The translations under genes were made by a program, and so were the position numbers. A stretch of 64,000 nucleotides of DNA, taken from NCBI GenBank assembly GCA_964036155.1, contig OZ038423.1:15143249-15207248 (forward strand), given 5' to 3'. This document shows, piece by piece, positions 44,101-55,277 of the stretch. Every line of letters starts with the position of its first letter. Position 1 is the first letter of the stretch. The notes beneath the pieces were generated by a model. That model had not been told where the DNA came from. It worked only from the letters and a program-made list of their open reading frames with translations, and ran no database searches. This stretch comes from Diploscapter coronatus (lineage: Eukaryota > Nematoda > Chromadorea > Rhabditida > Rhabditidae).

Positions 44101-46655
44101 ACATCAAAGTGTTTCAGCTATGTTTTTGTTGTCTGGAAAGTCATTATTCCGCAGAAATGCTTTGATCTAAAATAATTAGATTATCATGAGACAAGAAACA
44201 ACCCGCCTGAGAAATTAAATTACATTTTACGATGATTGATCTGTTAAAGTCGAAGGAATCAAATAATTGCCTGGCAACAAACGATTTCTTCGAATTAATA
44301 AATGAATACTTCGATTAGGATTATGATTCTATTCTTATCTCTCGCAAATCGTATTAGTTGGAGAATCAGAAACAACTTTTCTCGAAAAGCAAAACGGGGG
44401 CGATTTTACGTAACAAGAGCGAAATTGTACAGGGTTAGAGTTTACATGCTACAAAAACAAGATAGAATGAAAATGAGTAATGGCAGGTGACATTGCAAAT
44501 AATAAGCGATAAAAACTCAATATTTTAAAGAGTTAGCAGAAATGCCTCTCTGTGATCAGAAATGGCCAAAGTATAATTTTGAAAATTTCACGAGCAAAAA
44601 TAACATAGCGACTAATTTCCGAAACATTTCTTCAGACAATGAGCTCAAAACTCAAAAATACGGTTTCAAAGTAGCAGAGCAAAACTTCTTCATTTTCCCT
44701 TTGATGTTTCTATGTAGCTTTAGCACCTGGCATAGATAAGGAGATCAGAATAAGGACATATGGGATGATATGAGACAAATGAGATTTGCGTGCAGTTGAG
44801 ACATTAATGTCTGAGAGAGGAATAGATTATCCACCAAAATACACGACCCGAATATTCGAACATTAAGGAGACTGAAGATTGTTGCAACGTTCCTAGACTC
44901 CTTTAGATGCCACTTTTATACCATATTCCTTGAACATTGTCATCTGGGTTGGGCGTCATTAGCCGAAACGTCCTGCATAAAATGTTTAATTCAAAATGAG
45001 ATAATTTATATGTGAATAGAAATTGGATCATTATTTTGATAAGGAGCCGGAAAGCGGGACTGAAAGGACTAATGATGGAACCGTACGACTGGAGGGAGGG
45101 GTAAATTCCCAGAGGTACGAGGCAGACGTCGGCCGGTGAGCAGGAGAATAAATGAAGAAAACCAGGGGTAGGAGAAACACAATTCAGCTGAATGTTAATT
45201 GGCTCAAATGATGCTCACAACACACATACGCACATACACAGACTCGGTCGAATTTGACGAATTCCACGAAAATAAGTAATTCTTGAATTCGAAAAGACAA
45301 ACATCATACTTCACGTGAACCGACTTCTAAATGATGAACCGAATGTTCTTCGTCAGCCAAAATTTCGAACTATGCATAAAACATGAGCAAATGCACCTGA
45401 AGAAGTGAAAGTGCGTCATGAAAGCCATGATAAGTTGAAAAAAACGAATAAAAATGTTTCAGATTCACATATTGCGAAGATCAAGAAATCGAGATAATTT
45501 TTCAGTCTGCTAATTTAGTAGCTCTCTGGGGCCTGTCTAGGTTGACCTATTGCCTCTTGCGCCTTTGAATTAGATTAAACTGATGATATGTGGTAGAAAA
45601 ATCGGATGAGGCAGTGAAATGCTTCCTTGTTGAAATGAGATGTGAATGGGCAGAGCAAGGCTCAACGCATGATGGGGGCATTTTATGGAATTCATCAACC
45701 AGTTGTAAAAGTTATTTTAAGGTCATCAGTAGACCGCGACAGCCGTTTGTGGAATTGGTCAAATTTGTACCGGAAGGAACAAGAAGGGCAAAAAATGGCT
45801 AATTTTACAAAAAGACGTCAAAAATGATGAAGGAATCTTATACCCAGAGCCCAGTGAATGGCTACTATGTAGATGGAGGCAAAAACGGGTAAGATTGATG
45901 AGTAAAGGGGAAGAATGAATGGAAGGAGGAGGAGAGCACAAAAAACATTCAAAAAGCACGAATTTTTCAGTCCTCGGAATACCCGACATACCCTAAGGCG
46001 GCATCTCTTTATACGCCCTGGGGGTGATCACTGAACTACGTGGGCGAAGTCAGGGCAAGATAAAAGTTCGATTTATCATACAACATGATAGTCTGGGAAT
46101 ATTTAATAGGGATTAATGCATGTATCTTCAACAGAAGAAAAATATGGTCATTAACAACTAGGGAACGAAGAAAAATATGTGTGTCATAGAATGGTGATTT
46201 TTGCACGATATTTTCGACGAAAAAAAACAGATAGAACTCATGTTGAAATGGGGAATCAGTTTCAGCGATATTCTGAGATGAAATTTAAAAATTATGTGTT
46301 TGAATAAAGTCGAAATTTCTAATAGCCCTAGCCAATTTTTTGCAAGGCGAGAATGTTTACTCTGGCACAATGTCAAAATCAACTGGTCAATTTGCGGGTC
46401 TAATTAGGCATCGCGGATGCAGCCTCAACTTGAAAACTGACCAGCTCACATTCGGATGTGGGTGAGACATTTGAGCTGCAAATTTGCGAGTGCACGTGTC
46501 AAGATGAGTCGATCGAGGATTGAAGTCCTAGGCCCGAAAAAGTGTCATGGGAGAGATTCTACTAAAATAGACACGAATTGCAGAATATGCAGATGGGCTA
46601 TGAGTTGCGTAGAAATCACAATGCTAATCATAAGCATCTGACTGGATAATAATCT
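41179..46655. other. gene-poor region, left part
   Basis: The first few hundred bases should be the promoter of the neuropeptide gene. No signal peptide, splice-consistent exon pair or RNA gene was found. Open frames (e.g. 44302-44490, 45590-45830) are single, short and without flanking splice sites. Small genes made of short exons could still hide here, as they do elsewhere in the window. Confidence 0.35.
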
Positions 46656-46770
46656 GGCTCCTAGAAAAAGACACCGGGACACCAGTTAGAAAAAGACACC
46701 GCCCTTTCTAAGAAATAGTATGAGAAAGCAAGAGACGAAAAGAAAAAAAGTGTGTCTTTTTCTAGGAGCC
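46656..46770. mobile_element. MITE with 19-bp inverted ends and perfect 9-bp duplication
   Basis: The left end GGCTCCTAGAAAAAGACAC and the right end GTGTCTTTTTCTAGGAGCC are perfect inverted copies. The element is flanked on both sides by TAATAATCT (46647-46655 and 46771-46779). An internal second copy of AGAAAAAGACACCG follows the left end. A 9-bp duplication is typical of the Mutator superfamily. Intact ends and flanks suggest recent insertion. Confidence 0.85.
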
Positions 46771-49582
46771 TAATAATCTAGACAAAACACAAGTAATTTG
46801 CATGAAAGAGATGAAAAACAGATAACAAAGTTGAGCATGACTCTTTGTAATTTATGTATATTTGAAAATTCTACAAGAAAAAAGTTAAGGAGTAAAAATA
46901 CGGTTAGAGTATAATAAAGCATATTTGGAGTCAAAATAATCTTTGAAGCATGCTGACAATGTTAATAACAAAAATGAAATATTTTCTCTAACCTTGACCT
47001 ACAGATAAAGAAATGATTTTTTCCAAAAAATGCATAAATTAAAAAGCGACTTTCAACGTCGTGGTATTCAATGTAGAAGAATCAAAAATCAACGGAGAAC
47101 ACCCATAGTAGGTGGATGAGCGCTTGTCTATCCTCGACTAATGAGTTTTTTCATTAATCATAATCCGAGAATGTTATGAGCATTACGCAATTTTCAGACC
47201 AAATCACAGAAAATAGGTCTAGAAATAAGATTCATACGTATTTTGGTGCAGATAGAACGAATTATCCAGGATTGCGCATTAATCTAGGCAGAAGATGAAC
47301 TGATGATGCAAAATGGGAAATTTTGGGCTGTTTGCAGAATGATTTTTTTTTGCTTCAAGCTGAAAATGCTACAAAAAAATAATATGCTCAGGCAATAATG
47401 CTGAAAATGCAATTTCAATCAACGTTTCTCTAACCATATTTGGAATGAGTCAGAGAATGGAGAGTCAAAACAAAGGGCTGAGCTGTTATTATTCGCTGAG
47501 CCCTTGGGGAATAGATATTCCAAGAAGGGTCCGGCTAAGTCAGGCCCTGGCCAGATGGGTCATGTGGTTAAACGTGACTTCGAGCAGTCAGGGGAAATAG
47601 CACAAGCTTTAGTCCGAGAAGTAATAGATTACCGCACTCTCGAAATAACACAATAGGCAATAGGCATAGTGCTATAATGTCATAATGGATAATGTAATTA
47701 TAGCGCTTTACGTTTCGGACATTTCTCCCCGCCCTTGCGAATATACAATGCAATTATTGTTTTCGCGGAAAAAAGGGAAAAATGACCGAATGAAATGTAG
47801 ACGCTCAGACACTCGAGCTAAGGAGCAATTATAATGATTAACGGAAAAGTGCTTGTATCTGCATTTTTCATTCTCCTCGTTTTGCTTCCGGAATCGATTT
47901 GAGCTCTCACAAATGCCAATTGCAGGGCTACTTCGAATGAAGCCATGAAGCGTCGATTTTCCTCTTTTTGCATTAGGTCATTCAAGGAAACGCCTTTTCT
48001 CCTCATTTTCTTTTTAATTACTTAACTCGACTCCCACTTTTCACGAAATACGCTGGACTTTGTGGTTCACCAGAATGTACGAAATTGTGTGGTCTTTTTC
48101 GGAAGAACTCCAGCATAAAACGAGCATTCTAGAAATTCGGAAATCATGTGATTCCGATCTTTCGATCATCAAATGATGTTTAGACTTCGGGAAAATATTT
48201 ATATATTTGAAAAGGCTGTATATGAAACAGTAGAACAAATTCTTTACATGACAATTTTCAATGTAATAAAGTTATCACAAATTTTGTATATAGAAGTCCT
48301 AACAATAATCAGATAAAATTTTCTATAGAATCTAAATAATCATAACATTTTCCAGCTGAATATTTGAGAAATACGATAAATATGGCGGATATAATATGAA
48401 GACGAAGTGCTAATAATGATGAAATAATGCAACTACAAACAACGCAAATGTATTTTGATCGAATATTTGAATATGTTGACAGAAGTATTAGCTGCATACA
48501 TAAACGTTGAAGTTGAGATTGAAAATGCACACAATTCACATATTCTGATAATTAATCAACTGAATAATGAACATGATAAACTGAAGATGAAATTACACAG
48601 GATAATAAGAAAATTATTTGATAGAAAAATGAGAATTAAGAACTGTGTAAATGCGGACCCGAATGAATCTGATGGGCAAAAACAATAATTAACGAGGGAG
48701 CAATTTGATTTTATGATATTTGAGTTATTTGCATAATTTGACCGATTAAAATTTTTGTGCAGATGATATAGGATGTAAACTATTAGTTGGCCTTTATCGT
48801 CCTACAGAAAAATGATGCCAGATTATCTTACAGAATCAGGATTTTATCCTTTAGGCATCTTTGAATTTAAAATTTTTAAAGAATTTTCAAATATTATATG
48901 AGAGCAATAAACAAGACGCAGCATATAGTATTGTTCATCCTATAAGCTCTATTCAACTAATGGCCTATGATTGCGAATATCTTACACATAGTTTCTTCAT
49001 GACTGCAATTTAATGGTAGGAAAATTGAATATCGGAATAAAATTTGCAGAAAAATAACAAATTTACAACAGAAAATGGTAATTCGTAAAGAACGCAGTGG
49101 CCCGATTTTGAAGAAAACACTGCGTTAAAAATTCATAAATTTGGTAAAATGGATTTTGCTCGACTAAAACAGCGGATTTTGCAATGTAAAGACCATAACG
49201 ATGGCTGAAGATGTGCTTGCAAATGAGCTGATGCATTTTGACGCAACAGTCAAGACAAATTGGCTTGAATAATCACAGCAGTGCTATTGGCTACCGCGAT
49301 CAATCCAAATTGACTTTAAAGACTAAAGAAAATCATCATCCTCTTCGAATTATTTAAATTTCAGAAAGATCAGAAGAATGTCTCTATTTTGAGACATAAT
49401 GTCATTTTTCATTTCTATGAATGAAGACGGGCATCTCGTTAGTCACCCACAAATTGAGCTTATTTTAGGCGAATTGGCTTCACATTTTTAGTATTTTGAA
49501 TGGCTTCTGATGAGCTCTCCTACACTCGGAAACACTTTTATAATCTCAAGAAAGTTCAAGAATAGCACGAATATAGCAATAT
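46771..49582. other. gene-poor region, middle part
   Basis: No firm gene. A minus-strand frame at 48006-47818 (MRRKGVSLNDLMQKEENRRF, then a donor-like GTGAGA) could be a first exon, but no partner was found. A plus-strand frame at 48455-48688 is charged and helical without splice support. Confidence 0.35.
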
Positions 49583-49848
49583 CAGGGTTCTAAACGGATC
49601 GAAAAGTTTCGGCCCGATCCGTTGACCTGACCTGGTCTGAAGCTTTCAGAAGCATAAAATCGAGATACCTTTCAAAAATAACCAATTTTATCCCCACGAA
49701 ATGTCCTAGAAAGTAATCTTTATGCGTTTCTCGCTTAAAAATCGCGAAAAATCGTGACTCTAAAAGTCAAATTTCGGGTTAGGCCCATGCGATGTTCAAA
49801 TTTCCTCAGTCCGACCCGCAAAATACGGATCGGACCGTTAGAATCCTG
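49583..49848. mobile_element. hAT-like MITE with 8-bp target-site duplication
   Basis: The left end CAGGGTTCTAAACGGATCG and, as reverse complement of the right end, CAGGATTCTAACGGTCCGAT are clear inverted copies. Flanks AGCAATAT (left) and AACAATAT (right) match at seven of eight bases. The 266-bp interior is non-coding, with GGCCCGATCC-type GC-rich runs at both ends. Confidence 0.7.
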
Positions 49849-50233
49849 AACAATATCGTACTCTTCAGATCTTTGCTGAATCTAATAAATTCGAAGATCA
49901 AATGATGCATGATGATAAAGCGATAATGATAACGTAATGAATACACTGATGCAGAGAAGTTTGGAGCAACGCGTGATATCCGAAAATAGGATTCCCAATG
50001 TTTCAAGTTAGTCTGGATGAGATTTAGAAGTTAATTTTCAATAATACCATCTCCAAGACTACTAATTTCATCAGAAAATACATTTTAGCAATGAAAAAAA
50101 ATTGACATGAAAAATAAATACGTAGATTGCTCCAAACTTTTTAGCTCCACTATATCTGGAAGTGCCTCGCCGTAAACACGTACTTAAGTAGGAATCGTCG
50201 TCCAGAAGGAGACTTTTGTGTTTGATCCAGAAA

Positions 50234-53200
50234 TCACTGATATCGACCGACCGAAGTGGGTTCCCTGTGGTCGCTGGCCAGGTACTGGTCGAATTCCCGA
50301 GGATTGATGCCATTCAGACCAGCAAGGATGGGCTGGTTGGAATGCACCGGGAAATCGTCGACTTCCATCGCGTATTCCTGCGGGACAGAAGCTGCCGGAT
50401 CAGGTCGACGCATGTCATGAGACATGCTGCGCTAAAATTCAGAAAACGTATATTTTTAATGAAAATGTCCAACTGATATATGATTGAGGTTGAGTAGAGT
50501 ATTCCAGGATTGGATTTTTTTTTCATAGTTTCGAAATTCGAATTTGTAGTTATCTAATTTCTGCTCGAATAGAAATTGAAAAGCCTATGGTTTTCGAATC
50601 ATGAAATAAACGTCAATTTGAACTCTTCCAATCTAAGCAATGTGAAGTTTCGTTTATCAAACAACTAATGCAATGAGCTTATGCTCTACAAGGTTGCAAG
50701 ATCACATACCTGTTGACCAGTTGCATAGTTGGGGAGCATTTGAGAGACGGGCATTTGGCCCTGCATTTGTTGCTGTTGAGGGTAGGAGAATGGGGCTGAC
50801 TGCAAAGAAGATTATCTTATCACTGCTCAGACATAACCAAATTATCATTTGTCAAAGGGAAGTGAGGATGCATGAAAACGTCGGCTGATAACGGAGAATA
50901 TCATCTTTTCAACATTTTGTAGTTTCCTTCGAGTTAGGAAGTACACATTGGAAGAGGAAAAATTACCATATGCATTGGAGAAGGTTGTGATTGTGGCTGT
51001 TGCTGTTGCATGGGCGACATTGCTTGCTGATAGGATTGCGGAGATCGCTCCAACAAACCCTATAAATCACAAAAATCGACTGATAACTCCATGGTATGAA
51101 TTTTAATTCAGACAGTGAGTGACTGAAAATTCCTGTTCAAGGTTAGCATTTTTACAAGACTGATTTCATTCCTTCCCCAGAAATTTTCATAAAAATCCCT
51201 CGTTCCATTGCGAAATGGGAGGAAGTAAATATTGCATACATTTTGCACCTCTCCCCACCTAGGCCAACCCCCATGAAATAGGATGTGTTCTGAAGAGACG
51301 GAAGGAGTAACAAAGAAAAGGGAGAAGTAAATAGCGGAGGAAAATAAAGGTGGGACACGTGCGAAAGCGAGTTGCAACGAGTGTGCAGTATCTACCTTTT
51401 CACAAGCCATAATAAGATTTTTTCATTACAACTCACCGACTGACTGATTTGCATCTGTTTTTCCCGCATCATTCTTTGTTCATTTTCCAATTGCTGAACT
51501 CTGTCCATTGTGTCATAATTTGCTGGATAATATTCAGTGCCCTGAACACAATTCGTCATGATAGAAATTTATAAGAGAATATTTTTCCTGCCTGATGCAT
51601 GTAAGGATGAGAGCCATAATGCTGTTGTTGGGGGTGTTGCTGAGGATGTTGTATATTTTGAGAGGAATGATGGAGCGAGAGTTGGTCAAGGTAGGGCATT
51701 TTATCGTGGTAGCTCGGTTCTGTTTGGAAAGGTCCAGCAGAATGTGGGGCTTGTTGCATTCCATAGGCCATTCCCTGCTGTTGCTGTTGAGCGGCGGCAC
51801 GCATCGCAAGGAATTGGGCTTTTCCTAGAAGAAGATATGATAATCAAATACCCCTATAGATGAAGATAAGATATAGTATTTTCACAGTCGGATTCTATAA
51901 TAAGCTTGGAGATCAACTCCCGTTTGAAAAAGAAAAACTTATGCGATTTGAAATTACAATAAAAAATCTATCATCAGATAATCTTCTCTTCAAGACTTAC
52001 TCGGATCGTCCCAGGTGGTCGTCTTACTTTCGTGATCAGCGAAATATCGATTTCCTTCGTCGTCATACTTTTCTTCCCAATTAGATGGAAGCGAAAGATC
52101 AGTCTATAATCTTTTTCTAAAATATTCCTGAGAACTAAACCGCTTACCCAGTGAGAAGGCATCATATCATTGCTAAGAAGGGGGTCGAAGGAAGCGCTCT
52201 TTTCTCGAGTTGTCGGGTGGAACAGTGAAGGTGATGAACTAAAATCCTACATCTTTAGAATTTCTTCAATTGCTATGAATCTTTAGTTCCTTTAAAGTTC
52301 GTGGACATGGAAGCCTTTGCGTGGCAAACATTTGTAGTCTATGTAAAATTTTCTTGTGAAAATGCAACATATTTTTCCTAATTGAGAAATAATCTGAGAA
52401 GGGCGACAAACAGGAACTATATTCATTTTATCTGTACTTTTATAACATCCAGAAATAAGTTTTTTCAATAGTAATCTGACTGATAATAACTTTCGTACTC
52501 ATGCTGTGTTGAGGTGTGACCACCGTAGGAGGCTGCGAAATTGGCACCGAGAGAGTACGATTTAGCGTGATAGGGAGCTGGGGGAAGGGAGGAATCAGGA
52601 AGGGGAGGCAGGGCTGAGAAGGACTTGGAGTGCTCGTGCTGCACTGGTGGATTCGAGGTTTGCGGTCTAAACTCATTATTCTCATCGTTCATCTATAAAT
52701 CCCTAATCTACCGTATACTGGCAGAGAAGTCCATGGCGCGGTTGTCTCTACCCAATTCGGGAGCACTTTTCTCTCGTCGATGCATCGACACTGGTGGCAC
52801 TAGGTTTGAGGAGGACGAAGAGACTAGCACTTCCTAAAATGAATGACGCTTTCCTTATTTGATTTCTTCGTAGAAGAAAGTTTCCGGCATGGTTAGCCTT
52901 ATTTCCAAAATAGCTCCTTTAAAAGTGACCGAGAAACTGAACTTCACATTAAGAGGATAGTGTTTAGTAGAGAATAATATATTCGGGGAATATGGTTTCT
53001 TTTATAATTTTTCAATCCGATTTAGAATTGGATTCTCGAAAAGCTAAGCATTTGACGATTCCCCTCAGTTCAATATTTTTTACTCACTTCTGACGATCCT
53101 TGCGGTGAGTGTCCGACACTGCTTCGACCTCTGGATGAAGGAGTGTAGAACGACTGGGGCAGTGTGTGGGCATTCTGCAAGAACATCGAATTGCATCATT

Positions 53201-53743
53201 GCTCTCCTTCATGCGAATGATGAGCATTGTCTTGCAATGTCATTTGTCATTTTGAAATGAGCAATCAATCGACATCCCGTGTCTAATTGGACAAATGAAC
53301 AATGGGAACGTCTCGCATCGAGATCGGTGGAAAATTGATCTAATTGAAGGTTTTTCATAGATGATCATCATTTCATATCATCAAATTACAAATAATAAAA
53401 AATGAATTGAGACTTCACTAAAACAAGGTGAAAGTCTGGAGGCGAAAAGTGGTAAAGAATGGTCTAGCATGGAAAATTTCGAAAAACAGTTCGGCTTTTT
53501 CATTCGTCCTGGGCCTCATTTCATTTATCATCAGGTACGATTCACTTACCCCTCTGGGTCTGCGTTCATAGATTCCGACGGGTTTGTTGAACAGTTCCTT
53601 GAGCGACTTTTCCTCTGGCTGTAATAATCACGTCTTTGCATACTCTCTACCCCCTTGTTTACCTGATGATGCAGAATCTGTGTAGTCTGTTGTGCCGTGT
53701 TCGTCTGCGTCTTCGCCTTCTCGATTTTCCTCGACGCCGACAT
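50234..53743 (-). CDS. yap-1: YAP/Yorkie transcriptional co-activator
   Basis: Twelve exons close in phase to 479 residues: 53743-53663, 53618-53550, 53174-53088, 52833-52712, 52666-52499, 52238-52148, 52103-52001, 51824-51592, 51541-51437, 51059-50967, 50799-50710, 50431-50234. One WW domain spans exon 7 and the start of exon 8: LPSNWEEKYDDEGNRYFAD, then TTTWDDPRKAQ, as in YAP proteins. Before it lie candidate LATS/Warts and 14-3-3 sites: HRREKSAPE (HxRxxS), TREKSASF and YHAKSYS. After it come a Gln-rich region, a coiled segment (RVQQLENEQRMMREKQMQIS) and a tail with MEVDDFPVHSN and NPREFDQYL. YAP binds TEAD factors and is excluded from the nucleus when the Hippo kinase phosphorylates it. 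Only one WW domain is present, as in C. elegans YAP-1. The intron after exon 8 is GC-AG. The start lies behind a strong acceptor, suggesting trans-splicing. Confidence 0.9.
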
Positions 53744-53753
53744 CGCGCGCCTT

Positions 53754-53768
53754 CTGCAAAAAATAAAA
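53754..53768 (-). promoter_or_regulatory. probable trans-splice acceptor of yap-1
   Basis: On the minus strand, TTTATTTTTTGCAG ends ten bases before the ATG at 53743, with no upstream exon in frame. Confidence 0.5.
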
Positions 53769-55166
53769 GATCGGAACTAATAATTTGACGACATTTTTGC
53801 GACGATAGAATAATAAAATGGTTTTGGACGAGAAGTCAAAATTGGGTGGATAGCCGATGCGACGATGCAATATGCGATCAATTGAAGGACGGAGCAATAG
53901 AACTGAAGAAGGGTGAATCATCAAATGAAGGAACAAGGAAAATGAGAGAAGGAAAGAGATCGAGATAGGTTGGAAATGACAAAGAAGGAAAGGGAAGGAA
54001 GGTGGACTGTAAAGGAGGGAGGAGACGATAAGGCAGGAATATGGAGACGATAAGTTGGGGAATGGAGGAAAGAGCTAATAACTTTGCTGGATATTGACGT
54101 TCAAAAATAGGCATTGTGTAATCGGGACAAAGTTGATCTTCATTGAAAATGCTGCTGAAAGAGATTGTAACCACGTTTTAGCTGAGCTCGAGAAAAAATA
54201 TATCAGAAGAACATGGTGGTTTCATTCTGTACTTCGCAATAAAAATACATGGTCATTCGTTCAGAAGAGTGTCAACTTGATAATGAAGCCGCTAGTTTAT
54301 ATAGGCGCATTCTGGCATCTGACCAACATAACTAAATGACCGGGGTAATGCGATAAAGAACAGTTGAGCTTCGGTGCTCAATGACATTCTTTCACGTTAA
54401 CTTGCAGTCCAGCAGCGAAAAACCGGCAATATGCTTACGTATAATGCAATTATACGATTATCGCTGGAATATTTGACCTCAGATAAGCAAAAATTTTCTA
54501 TCTAGTAATATTCTCACCGGGAAACTACTGTAGAGGAATGCATTTGGAATTCAACCGCTCGAAATCGGTTGGAAATTTTGGATTTAGTTTCTAAAATTGG
54601 TAATGCTGATGATTGTCTATTTTTTCTTCCCCCTACGGTAATATTTAATTGTAGGTGAGGCGTCGAACGATTATATTTCAGAAATAAAAGATTCACTGCG
54701 ACTAATCGGAGCCGAGAAAATTACAGAAAACCCGAGTAAGCTCGCAAGTGACAATTATGTGAAAGAAAGACGAGCAAATTGAGCAGTGAAATCGAGAATT
54801 CGAGGGAAAATTTTACAGATAAGAGTCATAGCCAAATAGGGGAATTTTAGGGCTGGGCAAGAATGGATGAGTTGGCCGGAGCCGCCCTTGCCCAACCCAT
54901 CGCCCAATTCTATTGAAATGGCTGATAAAACTAGTCGAATTGTAGCTATCAGCGAAAATTTTAGGGTTTTTAGCTGATGTCATCGCATTCCACGACCAAT
55001 TTGAGAGGAAATCGGAAAGACGAAATGATCAGGAATATAGTCGGTGATAAGATTAGCAGGAATGCAAATTGATTACGAGAAGATCCGTAAACAAGTTGAA
55101 ATTTTTTAGGGTAAACTTAGAAATTAAGCACTATGATAAAATTATGCCAAATAAGTGGCTTTAGAT
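53769..55166. other. upstream region of yap-1, no gene seen
   Basis: Starts with a purine-rich plus-strand tract (about 53930-54070). A GC-rich self-complementary piece at about 54850-54905 (GGGCTGGGCAAG ... CTTGCCCAACCC) resembles the CAGGG-type repeats. No exon is supported. Confidence 0.4.
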
Positions 55167-55277
55167 CAGGGGTGTACAAAAATTTAATTTTCGATTTGCG
55201 TTTGCGCTGTGAAAAGTACCCAGAATTTTGTGTTTCGTGTTTGAGTTATTTGCCAACGCGCTCTTTGTACACCTCCG
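55167..55277. mobile_element. hAT-like MITE, 111 bp
   Basis: The left end CAGGGGTGTACAAA and right end TTTGTACACCTCCG are inverted with one difference. Flanking octamers CTTTAGAT and GTTTGGAT match at six of eight bases. CAGGGGTG ends are common in hAT elements. No coding content. Confidence 0.6.

Noticed and set aside
44930..44985. GCCGAAACGTCC motif as a trace of a retroelement
   Set aside because: The motif occurs in several repeat classes, but nothing around it shows a reverse transcriptase or repeat boundary.
52667..52711. A 19-base intron or an internal ATG start in yap-1 at 52692
   Set aside because: A normal 45-base intron with acceptor at 52667 joins the neighbouring exons in phase, so neither is needed.
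54850..54905. GC-rich piece GGGCTGGGCAAG ... CTTGCCCAACCC as another hAT element
   Set aside because: It lacks CAGGG ends and flanking duplication, so it is only noted as similar text.
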